The notes: generated by a model from the letters alone, not told the origin. Positions 1 through 9,210 are shown, counted from the first letter of the stretch. The stretch is DNA of 64,000 bases from Desulfomonile tiedjei DSM 6799 (GCF_000266945.1 NC_018025.1:4406001-4470000); one strand, 5' to 3'. A program made the numbers and translations.

Positions 1-1136
1 TTTTCGAGGAATTCTCTGATCTGAGCCTCGTCATAAGCCGGTCCAAGGTAAGAGCCGACCTGCTTATCCATTCTGTCATCTGCAGTTCTCTCATTATTCA
101 GGAGCTGATGCCAGACAAAAAGAGCTGCTCCCAAAGCCCCTCCAGCATCCCCTGCAGCAGGCTGGATCCACAGATCGTCAAAAGGACCTTCCCGCAGAAT
201 ACGGCCATTGCCCACACAGTTCAGAGCCACACCTCCCGCGAGACAAAGATACTTTTCGCCGGTGACCCTTTTGATGTGCCGGGCAGTTCGGATCATGACT
301 TCTTCTGTCACCACCTGCACGGATTTGGCCAGATCCATCTCCCTTTGGGTAAGCTTCGCTTCAGGTTTTCGTGCAGGGCCGTCGAAGAGTCTCTCAAAGG
401 CCGCACCGGTCATGGTAAGCCCGTACGGATAGGTGAAGTAATCCATATTGAGTTTGAACGATCCATCTTCTTTGAGGTCGATCAACTCTTTCAGGATCGC
501 GTCTACATATTTGGGCTCTCCATAAGGGGCAAGTCCCATTACCTTATATTCGCCGGAGTTGACTTTGAAACCAGTGAAATACGTGAAAGCGGAGTACAGG
601 AGACCCAGGGAATGGGGAAATTGGATTTCCGAATCGATCCGAATTTTATTGCCTGCGCCTACGCCGTAGCTCGTTGTGGTCCACTCTCCCACACCGTCCA
701 TGGTGAGGAAAGCGGCTCTTTCGAATGGCGATGGAAAGAAAGCGCTTGCAGCATGGGATTCGTGGTGTTCGGGAAATAGTATTTTCCCTTCGTAATCCAG
801 GTTCTTCCGTATGAGGGTGGGCAAATGGAGCTTCTGTTTGAGCCACGACGGCATAGCCATGAGGAATGATGTCCATCCCCGCGGAGCATAAGAGATATAC
901 GTTTCCAGGATTCGCTCGAATTTAATCAACGGCTTGTCGTAAAAAGCGACATAGTCCAGTTCCTGAGCCGTAATTCCAGCCTCTTTCAAGCAATAGTCAA
1001 TCGCATCTTTGGGAAAGGCGTGATCGTGCTTGATCCGGGTAAATCGTTCCTGTTGAGCGGCTGAGACAATGATCCCGTCTCTCACGAGACAGGCTGCACT
1101 GTCATGATAATATGCTGAAATTCCGAGAATATTCAT
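1..1136 (-). CDS. Carbamoyltransferase (NodU/CmcH family), 3' end outside window
   Basis: Reading the minus strand from an ATG at 1136 gives an uninterrupted frame of 378 codons that runs off the left edge, so the C-terminus is missing. The N-terminus (MNILGISAYYHDSAACLV) and the following QERFTRIKHD are the ASKHA-fold start of this family. Further on are PEHHESHAASAFFPSPF (His-rich metal/active-site region), VMGLAPYGEP and LAGGVALNCVGNGRI. Family members O-carbamoylate sugars or antibiotics using carbamoyl phosphate and ATP. The start lies 5 bp after the stop of the SGNH hydrolase gene, so the two are almost certainly co-transcribed. This suggests modification of a surface polysaccharide or secondary metabolite. 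The actual acceptor cannot be read from the sequence. Confidence 0.9.
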   Translation of the reverse strand, partial: MNILGISAYYHDSAACLVRDGIIVSAAQQERFTRIKHDHAFPKDAIDYCLKEAGITAQELDYVAFYDKPLIKFERILETYISYAPRGWTSFLMAMPSWLKQKLHLPTLIRKNLDYEGKILFPEHHESHAASAFFPSPFERAAFLTMDGVGEWTTTSYGVGAGNKIRIDSEIQFPHSLGLLYSAFTYFTGFKVNSGEYKVMGLAPYGEPKYVDAILKELIDLKEDGSFKLNMDYFTYPYGLTMTGAAFERLFDGPARKPEAKLTQREMDLAKSVQVVTEEVMIRTARHIKRVTGEKYLCLAGGVALNCVGNGRILREGPFDDLWIQPAAGDAGGALGAALFVWHQLLNNERTADDRMDKQVGSYLGPAYDEAQIREFLE

Positions 1137-1141
1137 GGGTT

Positions 1142-2989
1142 CTACCGATATACGCTCAGGGAGCGGAGTCGAATGGATCGCTCTGCGACGCGAATTGGTT
1201 TGTATCGTACAAAACGGGCCTGTACTGGTTTAGCTGCATAGTATTCGAAACCCGGCCAACGGGAAAAACTGTCCGTTTGCTGACTTGTCGCTCGCACAAA
1301 CGGTTCCCACTGTTTTTCATCCAGAGATGTTTCCATTTCCCATTCATGAGGAACCGATGCTTCATCGGCCCAAACAACTCTGATCCTGCTCATGGTATGA
1401 GCTTCTCCAAAATCGAATACCATTTCGAGTGGCTGGTCTTTTACCGAACGGGCGGAAAAGAGAACCTCTCCGGGATAGCCTCGAAGCACATTTTCCGGTC
1501 CTACATCGGAGCTGTCCGGAGCAGGTGCGTACTTGACCGTGCCGGACGCTGCCAGATCCCAGAAGAAACTGTCTTTTTCCTTTATTTTATCCGTTTCATC
1601 CAGAGGTCTGGCGAAAATATGCTCTTTTACGAGATTTGCCAGCTCTTTCGCAAGGAGAAAATTAGCTCCCGGGGTAAGATGACACCAATCGGTGAAGACC
1701 CACTCCGTGACATCGTCAAAATAATCCGAAAAGTCCACCAGAAAATAATTTGTTCTTTCAGCGCTCTGTCGGGCGCGTTCAAGATATAGCTGGTACATTT
1801 TGTCTGATGGAATCCCGTAATATGTCCTGTACCCGCTGAGGGAATCGAGTATTTGCTCTTTTTCGTGCTTCTGCTTTTGGCTCAAGTAGAACCATGGCTG
1901 AAGCGCTATGATATGCGGTATTCCGTCATTCTGAAGCGCTGCGTGATAATCCTCCATGACGCGAACAACTGCAGCTATGTTGCGATCAACCCGTCTCGAT
2001 TTCTCTTCCACGGAAAGATTTGCGAATGGATCGGTTCCGAATGTCTCGGACAACCCTCTTTGCATGTGAATGCCTTTGTTCAATTCCTGAAAAAGATCTC
2101 TTCCGTTCCAAAACAGTGTCACGAGATAGGAATTGTTCTTGAACCACAACGTCAGATATGAAGAAAGCCCCGGCCCGTTATACGCGAAGACCTCTTCCAG
2201 GATATTATGAAATTGTCCTTCTCTGAAGTAGTTCCAGTCAGGAGTAAGTTTACTGATCATCGGCAATTCGTTTGCGCCGTCCAGCGAGATCACGAGATCC
2301 GGCGAGTAATCCCTTAATTTCGTCATGTATCGCATGAGGAGGTGTTGATACGCGTGACCCCATACGGCCGTGTTGTATACCTTGATGGTCTTTCCCTCAA
2401 TGGGAGCAGTCGCATTCAGAATCATCTCGAGAGCATGGGAAATAGTCTCGCGATATTCGATTCCGTAATTATTCATTGCAAATGCGGCTTCACCCACGGG
2501 TCCCATACCGAACGCGGTCGATCCTCCGGTAAGAAACACACGGTATTCATCAGCCGGTTTTTCTTTGGGAATATCTCGTGGCTCGCGAAATCCCGCATTG
2601 TTTGCATACTCGTACCGATTTCCCTTGGAGATGTTGTACTCAAGGCAGACTCCGGGGACAAAATCGTAATCGTAATGCGATACGGGCATGGTGAAGTCCC
2701 GTCGCGCCATAATGAGGTTTCCCGGATAAATCGAGGAGACGTAGGTTTTGCCTAACGACCAGTAAGCCACTTTTTCCAGAGCGAGCAGAATCAGAACAAC
2801 ACTGGCGATCAAGAAAACTATATATAACGGAACCCTGAGAACAGGCCAAACGTACCTGCCCAAAAATCCTGATTTCTTCTGAACAGATTGAAAAGACTCA
2901 GCAGCGGATTCTGTTTCCCGTGCGACTTTTTTCAGCTCCAGTTCTGCCTCGGCTTGCCCCACAAGACTTTGGGTATACTTCTCGGTCAT
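1142..2989 (-). CDS. Membrane-anchored SGNH/GDSL hydrolase with C-terminal discoidin-like domain
   Basis: 615 aa. A charged N-terminal cytoplasmic segment is followed by one membrane segment (about residues 51-72), then an extracytoplasmic SGNH hydrolase. Visible blocks are GGST at 155-158 (nucleophile Ser), DGANE at 237-241 (Gly/Asn block) and DWCHLTP at 434-440 (catalytic Asp/His). The last ~135 residues (YAPAPDSSDVGPENVLRG onward, with VFDFGEAHTMSRIRVVW and ARFVRY) look like an F5/8 type C (discoidin) carbohydrate-binding fold. The family includes acyl esterases and O-acetyltransferases acting on polysaccharides. Together with the adjoining carbamoyltransferase this suggests decoration or de-esterification of a surface or exported glycan (inference). 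The ATG at 2989 has only a weak ribosome-binding site. Confidence 0.82.
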   Translation of the reverse strand: MTEKYTQSLVGQAEAELELKKVARETESAAESFQSVQKKSGFLGRYVWPVLRVPLYIVFLIASVVLILLALEKVAYWSLGKTYVSSIYPGNLIMARRDFTMPVSHYDYDFVPGVCLEYNISKGNRYEYANNAGFREPRDIPKEKPADEYRVFLTGGSTAFGMGPVGEAAFAMNNYGIEYRETISHALEMILNATAPIEGKTIKVYNTAVWGHAYQHLLMRYMTKLRDYSPDLVISLDGANELPMISKLTPDWNYFREGQFHNILEEVFAYNGPGLSSYLTLWFKNNSYLVTLFWNGRDLFQELNKGIHMQRGLSETFGTDPFANLSVEEKSRRVDRNIAAVVRVMEDYHAALQNDGIPHIIALQPWFYLSQKQKHEKEQILDSLSGYRTYYGIPSDKMYQLYLERARQSAERTNYFLVDFSDYFDDVTEWVFTDWCHLTPGANFLLAKELANLVKEHIFARPLDETDKIKEKDSFFWDLAASGTVKYAPAPDSSDVGPENVLRGYPGEVLFSARSVKDQPLEMVFDFGEAHTMSRIRVVWADEASVPHEWEMETSLDEKQWEPFVRATSQQTDSFSRWPGFEYYAAKPVQARFVRYKPIRVAERSIRLRSLSVYR

Positions 2990-3055
2990 GGCAACTCTGT
3001 TTATATCAAAAGAGCACGCAGGGCAAGAGGTCAGATGTACGAGAGTCAGACAGCG

Positions 3056-4573
3056 CTATTTCAATTTTTCGATTCCCGCTGCCGTTATGGGCTGTCCCGT
3101 TTGTACGAAATCGATGAAGAGTTCTGAAACCTGTTTTTCATAATTAAAACGATTGCGGCCGTTTTCTTTGAATACGGCGTATCCGTCTCCGCCTGCTGCC
3201 AAGAAGTCGCTTATCGCTACGGAATACTCGGAACTTGGTTTGAACGGCTTGCCGCCTACGGAAGCGATCTTCACGGCTCCATTGCCAACAGAATAGTCAA
3301 TGCCATGAATCTGTAGCTTTCCGCCGCTCCCAGGCTCAAGTTCGACGCTTCTCTGGAGCACCGAACGGAGTTCTTCGCCGGAAAGAGTCATCTTTACAAC
3401 AATGTTGGAGAACGGAAGCACGGTATAAATGTCCATCAAGGTGATCGGTCCTTCGTTGATGCTTTCCCGAATGGAGCCACCATTGATGAGTGCAACATCC
3501 GTCTTCGCGTATTCAGCCATCAAGTATGAAAGGATGCTGCCCAAGTTCGTCGTGCGATCGGACCTGACGCTGCGCTTGCTTCCATCGAGGAATATTTCGG
3601 CCTTACCTATTGGGCGCCGCATCTCCGGTCCGAAGACTTTCTGATGTTCCTCAATAATGGCCGTTATTTGTGGATCTTCTTTGATATCCGGACCAAGCGC
3701 CATTAATTCCCCGTGATATTTCACCACGTTTCCGCCTGAGACTTCCAGGTCTAGTTTGCCGACGTACTCCGAATAGGCGTCTGCCTGCACGATAAGAGTG
3801 TTCCCCACCTTCAGGGGCTGTGGCAAGTTTGTATGGGTATGGCCTCCTACGATTACGTCTATCTCGGGCACGGCTTCAGCGAGCTTCACGTCTTGGTCTA
3901 CGCCAATGTGGGTCAAAGCGATAACGAGATCCGAATCCGCGGTATCCTTGACAATTTCTTTGGCCGCTTTAATGGGGTCCTCAAAAATCAGACCTTCCAC
4001 GTTCCGCGGGTGCGTCGTAACAGGAGTGTCCTTGGTCGTGAGGCCGAATATGATTACCCGAGTGTCGGATTTGGGAAATTTCTTTGTGATGGACGCTTCG
4101 AACACTCTGTCACCTTTTGAGGTCCTTATATTTGCACTGAGAAGCGGAAATCCCATTTTGGGGAGCAGGTTTTTCATCAGGTTTTCCTGCCCATAGTCAA
4201 ATTCATGATTTCCAACAGCCATGGCGGTGAAGCCCATGACATTCATGAGCTCTACGCCCAAAGAGCCTTTGAAGACCGCTGAAAACGGTGTTCCCGTGAG
4301 GAGATCTCCTGCCATGAACGTGAGCGTCTCTTTTCCCTGCTCTGCATTTGCCGCTCTCACCTGGTTCATCACCGTAAGCGCCTTTCCGAACCCACCCATT
4401 GCACTTTCTTTCTCTTTCTTGGGGACGTAATGAGCGTGCGGATCGTTCATGTGGAGAATGGTAAGATTCAGAGTCTCGGAGGCAAAGGATCCCTGAGTTA
4501 CGAACAATCCGAGAAAGACGACAATTAACCAGAAACACCAAACCGGTCTGCGAAAAAAGGCGCAGAATTCCAT
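3056..4573 (-). CDS. UshA-like 5'-nucleotidase/metallophosphatase
   Basis: 505 aa with a Sec signal peptide (residues ~1-31, cleavage near GSFAS-E), so it is periplasmic. The N-terminal calcineurin-like metallophosphatase domain shows every metal-binding block: NDPHAH 43-48, AGD 88-90, GNHEFDYG 121-128, H221 and GGHTHT 243-248. The C-terminal 5'-nucleotidase domain (about 310-500) includes INGGSIRESI, ILPFSN-like LPFSNIVV and AAGGDGY. Family enzymes hydrolyse extracellular nucleotides, 2',3'-cyclic nucleotides or UDP-sugars to nucleosides for salvage. The start is supported by GAGGTAAGCG just before ATG. Substrate specificity is not determinable here. Confidence 0.93.
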   Translation of the reverse strand: MEFCAFFRRPVWCFWLIVVFLGLFVTQGSFASETLNLTILHMNDPHAHYVPKKEKESAMGGFGKALTVMNQVRAANAEQGKETLTFMAGDLLTGTPFSAVFKGSLGVELMNVMGFTAMAVGNHEFDYGQENLMKNLLPKMGFPLLSANIRTSKGDRVFEASITKKFPKSDTRVIIFGLTTKDTPVTTHPRNVEGLIFEDPIKAAKEIVKDTADSDLVIALTHIGVDQDVKLAEAVPEIDVIVGGHTHTNLPQPLKVGNTLIVQADAYSEYVGKLDLEVSGGNVVKYHGELMALGPDIKEDPQITAIIEEHQKVFGPEMRRPIGKAEIFLDGSKRSVRSDRTTNLGSILSYLMAEYAKTDVALINGGSIRESINEGPITLMDIYTVLPFSNIVVKMTLSGEELRSVLQRSVELEPGSGGKLQIHGIDYSVGNGAVKIASVGGKPFKPSSEYSVAISDFLAAGGDGYAVFKENGRNRFNYEKQVSELFIDFVQTGQPITAAGIEKLK

Positions 4574-4640
4574 CGCTTACCTCTCAATTATTTTGAAAAA
4601 GTCTTTTGAATCAGATGCAAAGAGGATGCGGACTGATGCA

Positions 4641-4718
4641 TGGTCGGGGTGGCCGGATTCGAACCGGCGGCCTCGTGCTCCCAAGGCACGCGCGCTAACC
4701 AGGCTGCGCTACACCCCG
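4641..4718 (-). tRNA. tRNA-Pro (anticodon UGG), CCA encoded
   Basis: The reverse strand folds into a full cloverleaf. The acceptor stem is CGGGGUG/CACCCCG. The anticodon stem is CGUGC/GCACG around loop CUUGGGA, giving anticodon UGG (proline, CCA codons). The T arm is GCCGG-UUCGAAU-CCGGC. Discriminator A is followed by a genomically encoded CCA (4641-4643 on the plus strand read tgg). Confidence 0.95.
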
Positions 4719-4790
4719 AATTGGATGTTTATAGCCCGTGAAGATAAAAATCGCAACAGCAAGAAGATCTCTGCTGTTCCGATTCTCAAC

Positions 4791-5396
4791 TCACGGATAT
4801 TTATGATGCAGGAAATCCCCAACCTGTTTCAATGCCTTTCCACGATGGCTCACTCTGTTTTTTGCCGTTCGGTCCATTTCCGCAAAGGTTTGTCCTGCTT
4901 CCTCGTACAGGAAAATGGGATCGTACCCGAACCCCTCAGATCCCCGAAGCTCATGGATAATCTTTCCCTCGCAAACACCTTCAAAGGTGCGTTCCATTCC
5001 GTTCGGGTCTACAAGAGCCATGACGCACACAAAGCGCGCCGTGCGAAGCTCGTCAGGTACTCCATCCATTTCATGGAGCAGACGCCTGCATTTCTCCTCG
5101 TCAGACAAATCCTCCCCGCCGTATCGAGCGGAAAGCACCCCGGGCCGACCGTCCAGAGCATCGACGCAGAGCCCCGAATCGTCCGCCAGGGTAATCAGTC
5201 CTGTTTCCCGAGAGAGAGTTCGAGCCTTCTTCAGCGCATTCTCCTCGAATGTAACGCCGTCCTCTTCAACGTCCGGGAGATCCGGAAAATCAGTCATGGA
5301 TCGGAATTCTATAGGTAAACCCTGTACCAGGTCTCGTATCTCTTTCACCTTGCCCTTATTCCGAGTCGCAATGAGAATGTGTGTGTCGCTCGTCAT
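4791..5396 (-). CDS. rdgB: RdgB/HAM1 XTP/dITP pyrophosphatase
   Basis: 201 aa from the ATG at 5396. A longer in-frame extension exists to 5558, but the HAM1 fold begins at residue 5 of this start (ILIATRNKGKVKEI), and GAGGTG lies just upstream. Family motifs are the SNNxxK-equivalent TRNKGK, LADDSGLCVDALDG (catalytic Asp), ARYGGE, GFGYDPIFLYEE, TFAEM and KNRVSHRGKAL. It hydrolyses non-canonical purine NTPs (ITP, dITP, XTP) to the monophosphate plus PPi, cleaning the nucleotide pool. It sits between tRNA-Pro and the divergently transcribed prs. Confidence 0.95.
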   Translation of the reverse strand: MTSDTHILIATRNKGKVKEIRDLVQGLPIEFRSMTDFPDLPDVEEDGVTFEENALKKARTLSRETGLITLADDSGLCVDALDGRPGVLSARYGGEDLSDEEKCRRLLHEMDGVPDELRTARFVCVMALVDPNGMERTFEGVCEGKIIHELRGSEGFGYDPIFLYEEAGQTFAEMDRTAKNRVSHRGKALKQVGDFLHHKYP

Positions 5397-5591
5397 AAGC
5401 ACCTCAAAACAGTAGATTCGCGGTACCTTTTTTATGCTCGGTTCTCGAGAATGTAAATCGTGGAATCCTCCCATAGGCATCAAAAAAAGAAGTGTCATAG
5501 GATGCTGATGAGCGGAGCGAACCGCAAACATTTTTGCCAGGGAGTCCCCTCCGTGCATAACTGAATGATTACAGGAGGTCTGGGTTTTTTA

Positions 5592-5620
5592 TTGACAGAG
5601 TACAGGGCTGCAGTTAGTAT
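5592..5620 (+). promoter_or_regulatory. Sigma-70-type promoter of prs
   Basis: TTGACA at 5592-5597 and TAGTAT at 5615-5620 are separated by exactly 17 bp. The -10 ends 39 bp before the prs start codon, in the divergent intergenic region with rdgB. The -35 is perfect and the -10 matches the consensus at five of six positions. Confidence 0.75.
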
Positions 5621-5659
5621 TAATGGTTTAAGCAATCTCGCGTCCCAGAGGAATCCGCC

Positions 5660-6604
5660 ATGAGGGTAGGACTCAAGATCTTCTCAGGAAATTCGAATCT
5701 GGATCTGGCACACGCTATTACGAGATATATGGGTATCCCGCTCGGCGCAGCTATGGTCGCTTCGTTCAGCGATGGCGAAATTCAGGTGGAATTTCGTGAA
5801 AACGTCAGGGGAATGGATGTATTCGTCCTTCAATCCACCTGTTGCCCTGTAAACGATAATATCATGGAACTTCTGGTTATGATTGATGCTCTGAAAAGAG
5901 CTTCCGCCAGTCGAGTGACGGCAGTGATGCCCTATTACGGATATGCTCGGCAGGATAGGAAAGTAGCCAGTCGCGCACCCATCACCGCAAAACTCATTGC
6001 AGATATCATCACAGCCGCAGGTGCCGATCGCGTGCTCACCATCGATCTGCATGCAGGGCAGATCCAGGGATTCTTTGACATCCCCGTGGATCACCTCTAT
6101 GCGAGCCCCATCATGGCAGAAGCCATTAAAACGGATCTTACCACCAGCGAATGCACTGTGGTGTCCCCTGATGCGGGCGGTGTGGAGCGCGCCCGGGCTT
6201 TTGCAAAGAGGCTGGGAAGCAACCTCGCGATCATAGACAAACGCCGGTCTAAGCCGAACGAGTCCGATGTCATGCACGTCATCGGCGATGTGAGCGGAAG
6301 AGACGCAATTATTCTCGACGACATGGTAGATACGGCAGGGACTCTCTGCAAAGCCGCCGTTGCTCTGGGACATGCAGGAGCACGGAACATCTACGCGTGT
6401 GCGACTCATGCTGTTCTGTCGGGAAGCGCGGTTGACCGGATCAATCAGTCCCCCATCAAGAAACTCTATGTTACGGATACAATACCGACTCATCAAAAAT
6501 TGGCTGCTTGTTCCAAGTTGCAGACAGAATCCATAGCGCCTTTGCTTGGTGAAGCAATAAGCAGAATACACCGAGAGGTTTCGGTCTCGGAACTTTTCGT
6601 TTAA
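5660..6604 (+). CDS. prs: Ribose-phosphate pyrophosphokinase (PRPP synthetase)
   Basis: 314 aa, normal class I length. It makes PRPP from ribose 5-phosphate and ATP for nucleotide, His and Trp synthesis. Visible motifs: SFSDGE 36-41, the ATP-binding YYGYARQDRK 92-101, IDLHAGQIQGFF 128-139 (catalytic/metal His), VVSPDAGGVERA 167-178, the flexible loop IDKRRSKPN 192-200, and the ribose-5-phosphate loop LDDMVDTAGTL 219-229. ATG at 5660 is preceded by AGAGGAA. It leads an operon with rplY (64-bp gap), the common prs-rplY arrangement, although pth does not follow. Confidence 0.97.
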   Translation: MRVGLKIFSGNSNLDLAHAITRYMGIPLGAAMVASFSDGEIQVEFRENVRGMDVFVLQSTCCPVNDNIMELLVMIDALKRASASRVTAVMPYYGYARQDRKVASRAPITAKLIADIITAAGADRVLTIDLHAGQIQGFFDIPVDHLYASPIMAEAIKTDLTTSECTVVSPDAGGVERARAFAKRLGSNLAIIDKRRSKPNESDVMHVIGDVSGRDAIILDDMVDTAGTLCKAAVALGHAGARNIYACATHAVLSGSAVDRINQSPIKKLYVTDTIPTHQKLAACSKLQTESIAPLLGEAISRIHREVSVSELFV

Positions 6605-6667
6605 ACAAAGATCACGTGTCGCCGGGAAGTGGATTGAGAAAACCCGGCAAGCATGCCGGAGGAAATG

Positions 6668-7273
6668 ATGAACAAAGTTCTTATTGAGGTTGAAAAGCGA
6701 ACGGAAACAGGAAAAGGACCGGCCCGAAGATTGCGGGCAGTCGGAAAAATACCTGCAACACTATATGGCAGGAAGTCCGAACCGATTAGCCTTTCATTAA
6801 ATGAACATGAATTCAGGAAGATTTATGAACGCGCCGGGAGTACTTCTCTTTTCGATTTGCAGATAAAGGGAGACGGCAAAGTTTTCACCCGAAGCGCACT
6901 TATCAAGGAACGCCAGATTCGCGCGTTTGACGGGACAATTCTGCACCTGGATTTTCAGGAAATTCTCATGGACGAGGCCATTGAAATGGCTATCCCGGTG
7001 GAATTCGAGGGCAAACCCATTGGCTTGGAAAAAGGAGGCGACTTCCTTATTACCACGAGAGAAATCCGCGTATCCTGTTTGCCCGGCAATATCCCGGAAG
7101 CTATTGTCGTCGATGTCTCCGGTCTCGATTTAGGACACTCCATCCATGTCGGGGAAATTACCCTTCCTGAAGGTGTCAGCGCAGTGGTTGAAGCAGGAGT
7201 TGCTCTTGCCAGTGTAACCGCTCCAAAGAAAGAAGAAGAGCCTGAGGAGCCCGAAGAGGAAAAAGCCGAATAG
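6668..7273 (+). CDS. rplY: 50S ribosomal protein L25 (general stress protein CTC type)
   Basis: 201 aa. The N-terminal 5S rRNA-binding L25 domain (IEVEKRTETGKGPARRLR...GKIPATLYG) is followed by the C-terminal CTC beta domain (to about 185) and an acidic tail rich in Glu/Pro. The start was set at ATG 6668 because GGAGG (6658-6662) lies 5 nt upstream. An in-frame ATG at 6653 has no good ribosome-binding site and would add five residues. It is the second gene of the prs operon. A strong inverted repeat follows at 7337-7372. Confidence 0.94.
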   Translation: MNKVLIEVEKRTETGKGPARRLRAVGKIPATLYGRKSEPISLSLNEHEFRKIYERAGSTSLFDLQIKGDGKVFTRSALIKERQIRAFDGTILHLDFQEILMDEAIEMAIPVEFEGKPIGLEKGGDFLITTREIRVSCLPGNIPEAIVVDVSGLDLGHSIHVGEITLPEGVSAVVEAGVALASVTAPKKEEEPEEPEEEKAE

Positions 7274-7336
7274 TATTGTTTCCTCCTTGTTCTCTGCTTC
7301 CATTCTCTTCAAATTCTGTTTTGCATCACAACATTT

Positions 7337-7372
7337 GAGTGGGACTTTCCTTTTGTGAAGAAAGTCCCACTC
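7337..7372. terminator. Hairpin between convergent rplY and dinB
   Basis: Perfect 13-bp arms GAGTGGGACTTTC (7337-7349) and GAAAGTCCCACTC (7360-7372) with a 10-nt loop. It lies between the ends of two convergent genes, and its right arm overlaps the dinB stop codon at 7371-7373. There is no long U-run, so either a bidirectional terminator or a 3'-end stabilising hairpin fits. Confidence 0.6.
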
Positions 7373-8525
7373 ACCCGGATACCATTACCGATCCGAATCC
7401 GAATTTGCTGCGGATATCGTCCAAAGCACGGTCTCTGCGGATACGAACTTCACTTCCAGCATCGAACAGGTTTTCCTGAAAAATCGGCAAACCGATACCT
7501 GAAAGCTTGACTCCGACCTGACGTACTCTCGCACTTTTCTTCAAAAGTTTTGCCAGTAGTTCATCTACAGTTGTGAGGATTTCACCATTCGTGTTCATGG
7601 GGTGACTTCTGCTGAGACTTTTGCTGATGTCCGTAAAATCCGAGTACCTGATCTTCAGGGTAACAGTAGACGCCCCTACTCCTTCAGATCTCAGTCGTGC
7701 TGCCAGTTTTTCTCCCAGCTCCCGGGCCATGGATCTTATAAGTTTGCGGCTGATGGTGTCCTTCTCGAGAGTGCGCTCCTTGGAATAGGATTTCTGCATG
7801 TCGTCCGAATCCGGCTCGATGGGCCTGCCCTCTCCGCCCTGAGCCATTTCGACCAATCGTTCGCCCCATTTCCCCAGGAGAGCACGAACATCCTGTTTCC
7901 CTGCCGACACAAGGTCGCTCAATGTATGAATTCCCGCCTGCTTGAGAATCGCTTCAGCGCGTGCTCCCACTCCAGGAATGGATTCCACAGGGAGATGCTG
8001 CATGAGAACGAACGCATTGGGTGAATCAAGAAAGAGTAATCCGTTCGGTTTCGCGATACCTGCGGCAAGTTTTGCCCAACATCTGTTGGAAGCCAGACCT
8101 CCGGACACATTAATTCCGAGCGTTCCACGTATACGGAGAAGAATACGATGAGCGACTTCCCAGGGAGGCGCTTTGTGTAATCGCAATGTTCCCGAGAGAT
8201 CCACGTATCCCTCATCCACACTGGTGACTTCGACGAGTGGAGAGAATTCCCTGATTATGGAAAACATCTGTCTGGAGAAAAGACTATACGCAGAAAAATT
8301 CGGCGCCAGAAAGATCCCGCGCGGACACAATCTTCTCGCTCGGGTCACCGGCATTGCAGAACGCACACCGAATCTCCGGGCCTCGTACGATGCTGCTGAG
8401 ACCACCCCTCGGGAAGATGCGCCCACGATCACCGGCAACCCTTTTAACTCAGGCCTCAGCGCTTGTTCCACCGAAGCAAAGAACGCGTCGGCATCGATGT
8501 GGAGAATGAGCCTTTCTGTCTGCAT
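7371..8525 (-). CDS. dinB: DNA polymerase IV (Y family)
   Basis: 384 aa. The polymerase core shows LHIDADAFFASVEQAL at the start (metal Asp), VIVG, YEARRFGVRSAMP, TSVDEGYVDLSG (catalytic acidic residues) and SGGLASNRCWAKLA, then the HhH thumb IPGVGARAEAILKQAGI and a little-finger domain. It carries out error-prone translesion synthesis. It lies 9 bp downstream of lexA on the same strand, so it should be SOS-controlled through the lexA promoter. The C-terminus has no clear beta-clamp peptide. Confidence 0.95.
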   Translation of the reverse strand: MQTERLILHIDADAFFASVEQALRPELKGLPVIVGASSRGVVSAASYEARRFGVRSAMPVTRARRLCPRGIFLAPNFSAYSLFSRQMFSIIREFSPLVEVTSVDEGYVDLSGTLRLHKAPPWEVAHRILLRIRGTLGINVSGGLASNRCWAKLAAGIAKPNGLLFLDSPNAFVLMQHLPVESIPGVGARAEAILKQAGIHTLSDLVSAGKQDVRALLGKWGERLVEMAQGGEGRPIEPDSDDMQKSYSKERTLEKDTISRKLIRSMARELGEKLAARLRSEGVGASTVTLKIRYSDFTDISKSLSRSHPMNTNGEILTTVDELLAKLLKKSARVRQVGVKLSGIGLPIFQENLFDAGSEVRIRRDRALDDIRSKFGFGSVMVSG

Positions 8526-8534
8526 CTGAGAAGC

Positions 8535-9146
8535 CTATCTGGCATATTTTCTAAGAATGCCGACTACTACTCCTTGAATGGAAATCTCCTCTTCATCGTA
8601 AATCATCACCGGGTACGCCGGATTCGCCGGTTCAAGCCGTATTTTCGACCCGTCCCGTCGAAAACGTTTCAGAGTCGCTTCGGAATTCCTCACCAGAGCC
8701 ACTACCATATCCCCGTTCCTGACAGTCGGCCTTTTCTCGACAATGACGTAATCGCCATCCAGAACATGATCGTCCTGCATCGAGTCTCCTTTGACCTGGA
8801 GTACGAATGCGCTGTGTCTTCCCAGCATATCCGAAGGCAAGCTGATGGTTTCGGTGTCCCGGACTGCTTCGAGAGGTATTCCTGCTGCAATTCTCCCTTC
8901 AAGCGGGAGTTCGACCACCTGAGCAACCTGTTCCTCGGATGTCAGATCGATGGAACGATTTGCGTTCCATTTTTTCGTGAGGTAACCTTTTGCTTTCAGA
9001 TTCTCTATATGCGCGTGTATGGTAGAAGGAGACGATCGACCTATTCCGCGTGCAACTTCTTCATAACTCGGTGCATGTCCGAATTCCTCGATGAATTTTC
9101 GGATATAATCGAGCACCATCTTCTGTTTTTTCGTGAGTGTCTGCAT
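8535..9146 (-). CDS. lexA: LexA repressor
   Basis: 203 aa from ATG 9146. An in-frame extension to 9194 is not LexA-like. The N-terminal winged helix (LTKKQKMVLDYIRKF...APSYEEVARGIG) binds SOS operators. The C-terminal S24 domain has the self-cleavage Ala-Gly at 88-89 (RIAAGIP), catalytic Ser122 (KGDSMQDD) and Lys160 (EATLKRF). All residues needed for RecA-stimulated autoproteolysis are present. It is transcribed with dinB from a recognisable promoter upstream (9236-9263) with a small inverted repeat at the expected transcription start. Confidence 0.96.
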   Translation of the reverse strand: MQTLTKKQKMVLDYIRKFIEEFGHAPSYEEVARGIGRSSPSTIHAHIENLKAKGYLTKKWNANRSIDLTSEEQVAQVVELPLEGRIAAGIPLEAVRDTETISLPSDMLGRHSAFVLQVKGDSMQDDHVLDGDYVIVEKRPTVRNGDMVVALVRNSEATLKRFRRDGSKIRLEPANPAYPVMIYDEEEISIQGVVVGILRKYAR

Positions 9147-9210
9147 TTGTGTCGCCGTTAAGGTTCGAAATCGGACATGATCCGCTTTCACCAAATAGAA
9201 GCGCTTGTGT

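Noticed and set aside
108-779. Long plus-strand frame opposite the carbamoyltransferase
   Set aside because: The minus strand carries an uninterrupted, motif-rich carbamoyltransferase frame; the plus frame has no recognisable features.
5684-6571. 295-codon minus-strand frame opposite prs
   Set aside because: Antisense shadow of a highly conserved gene; Cys/His/Arg-rich composition without motifs.
8463-9161. 232-codon plus-strand frame across lexA
   Set aside because: Antisense shadow of lexA with no ribosome-binding site or family features.
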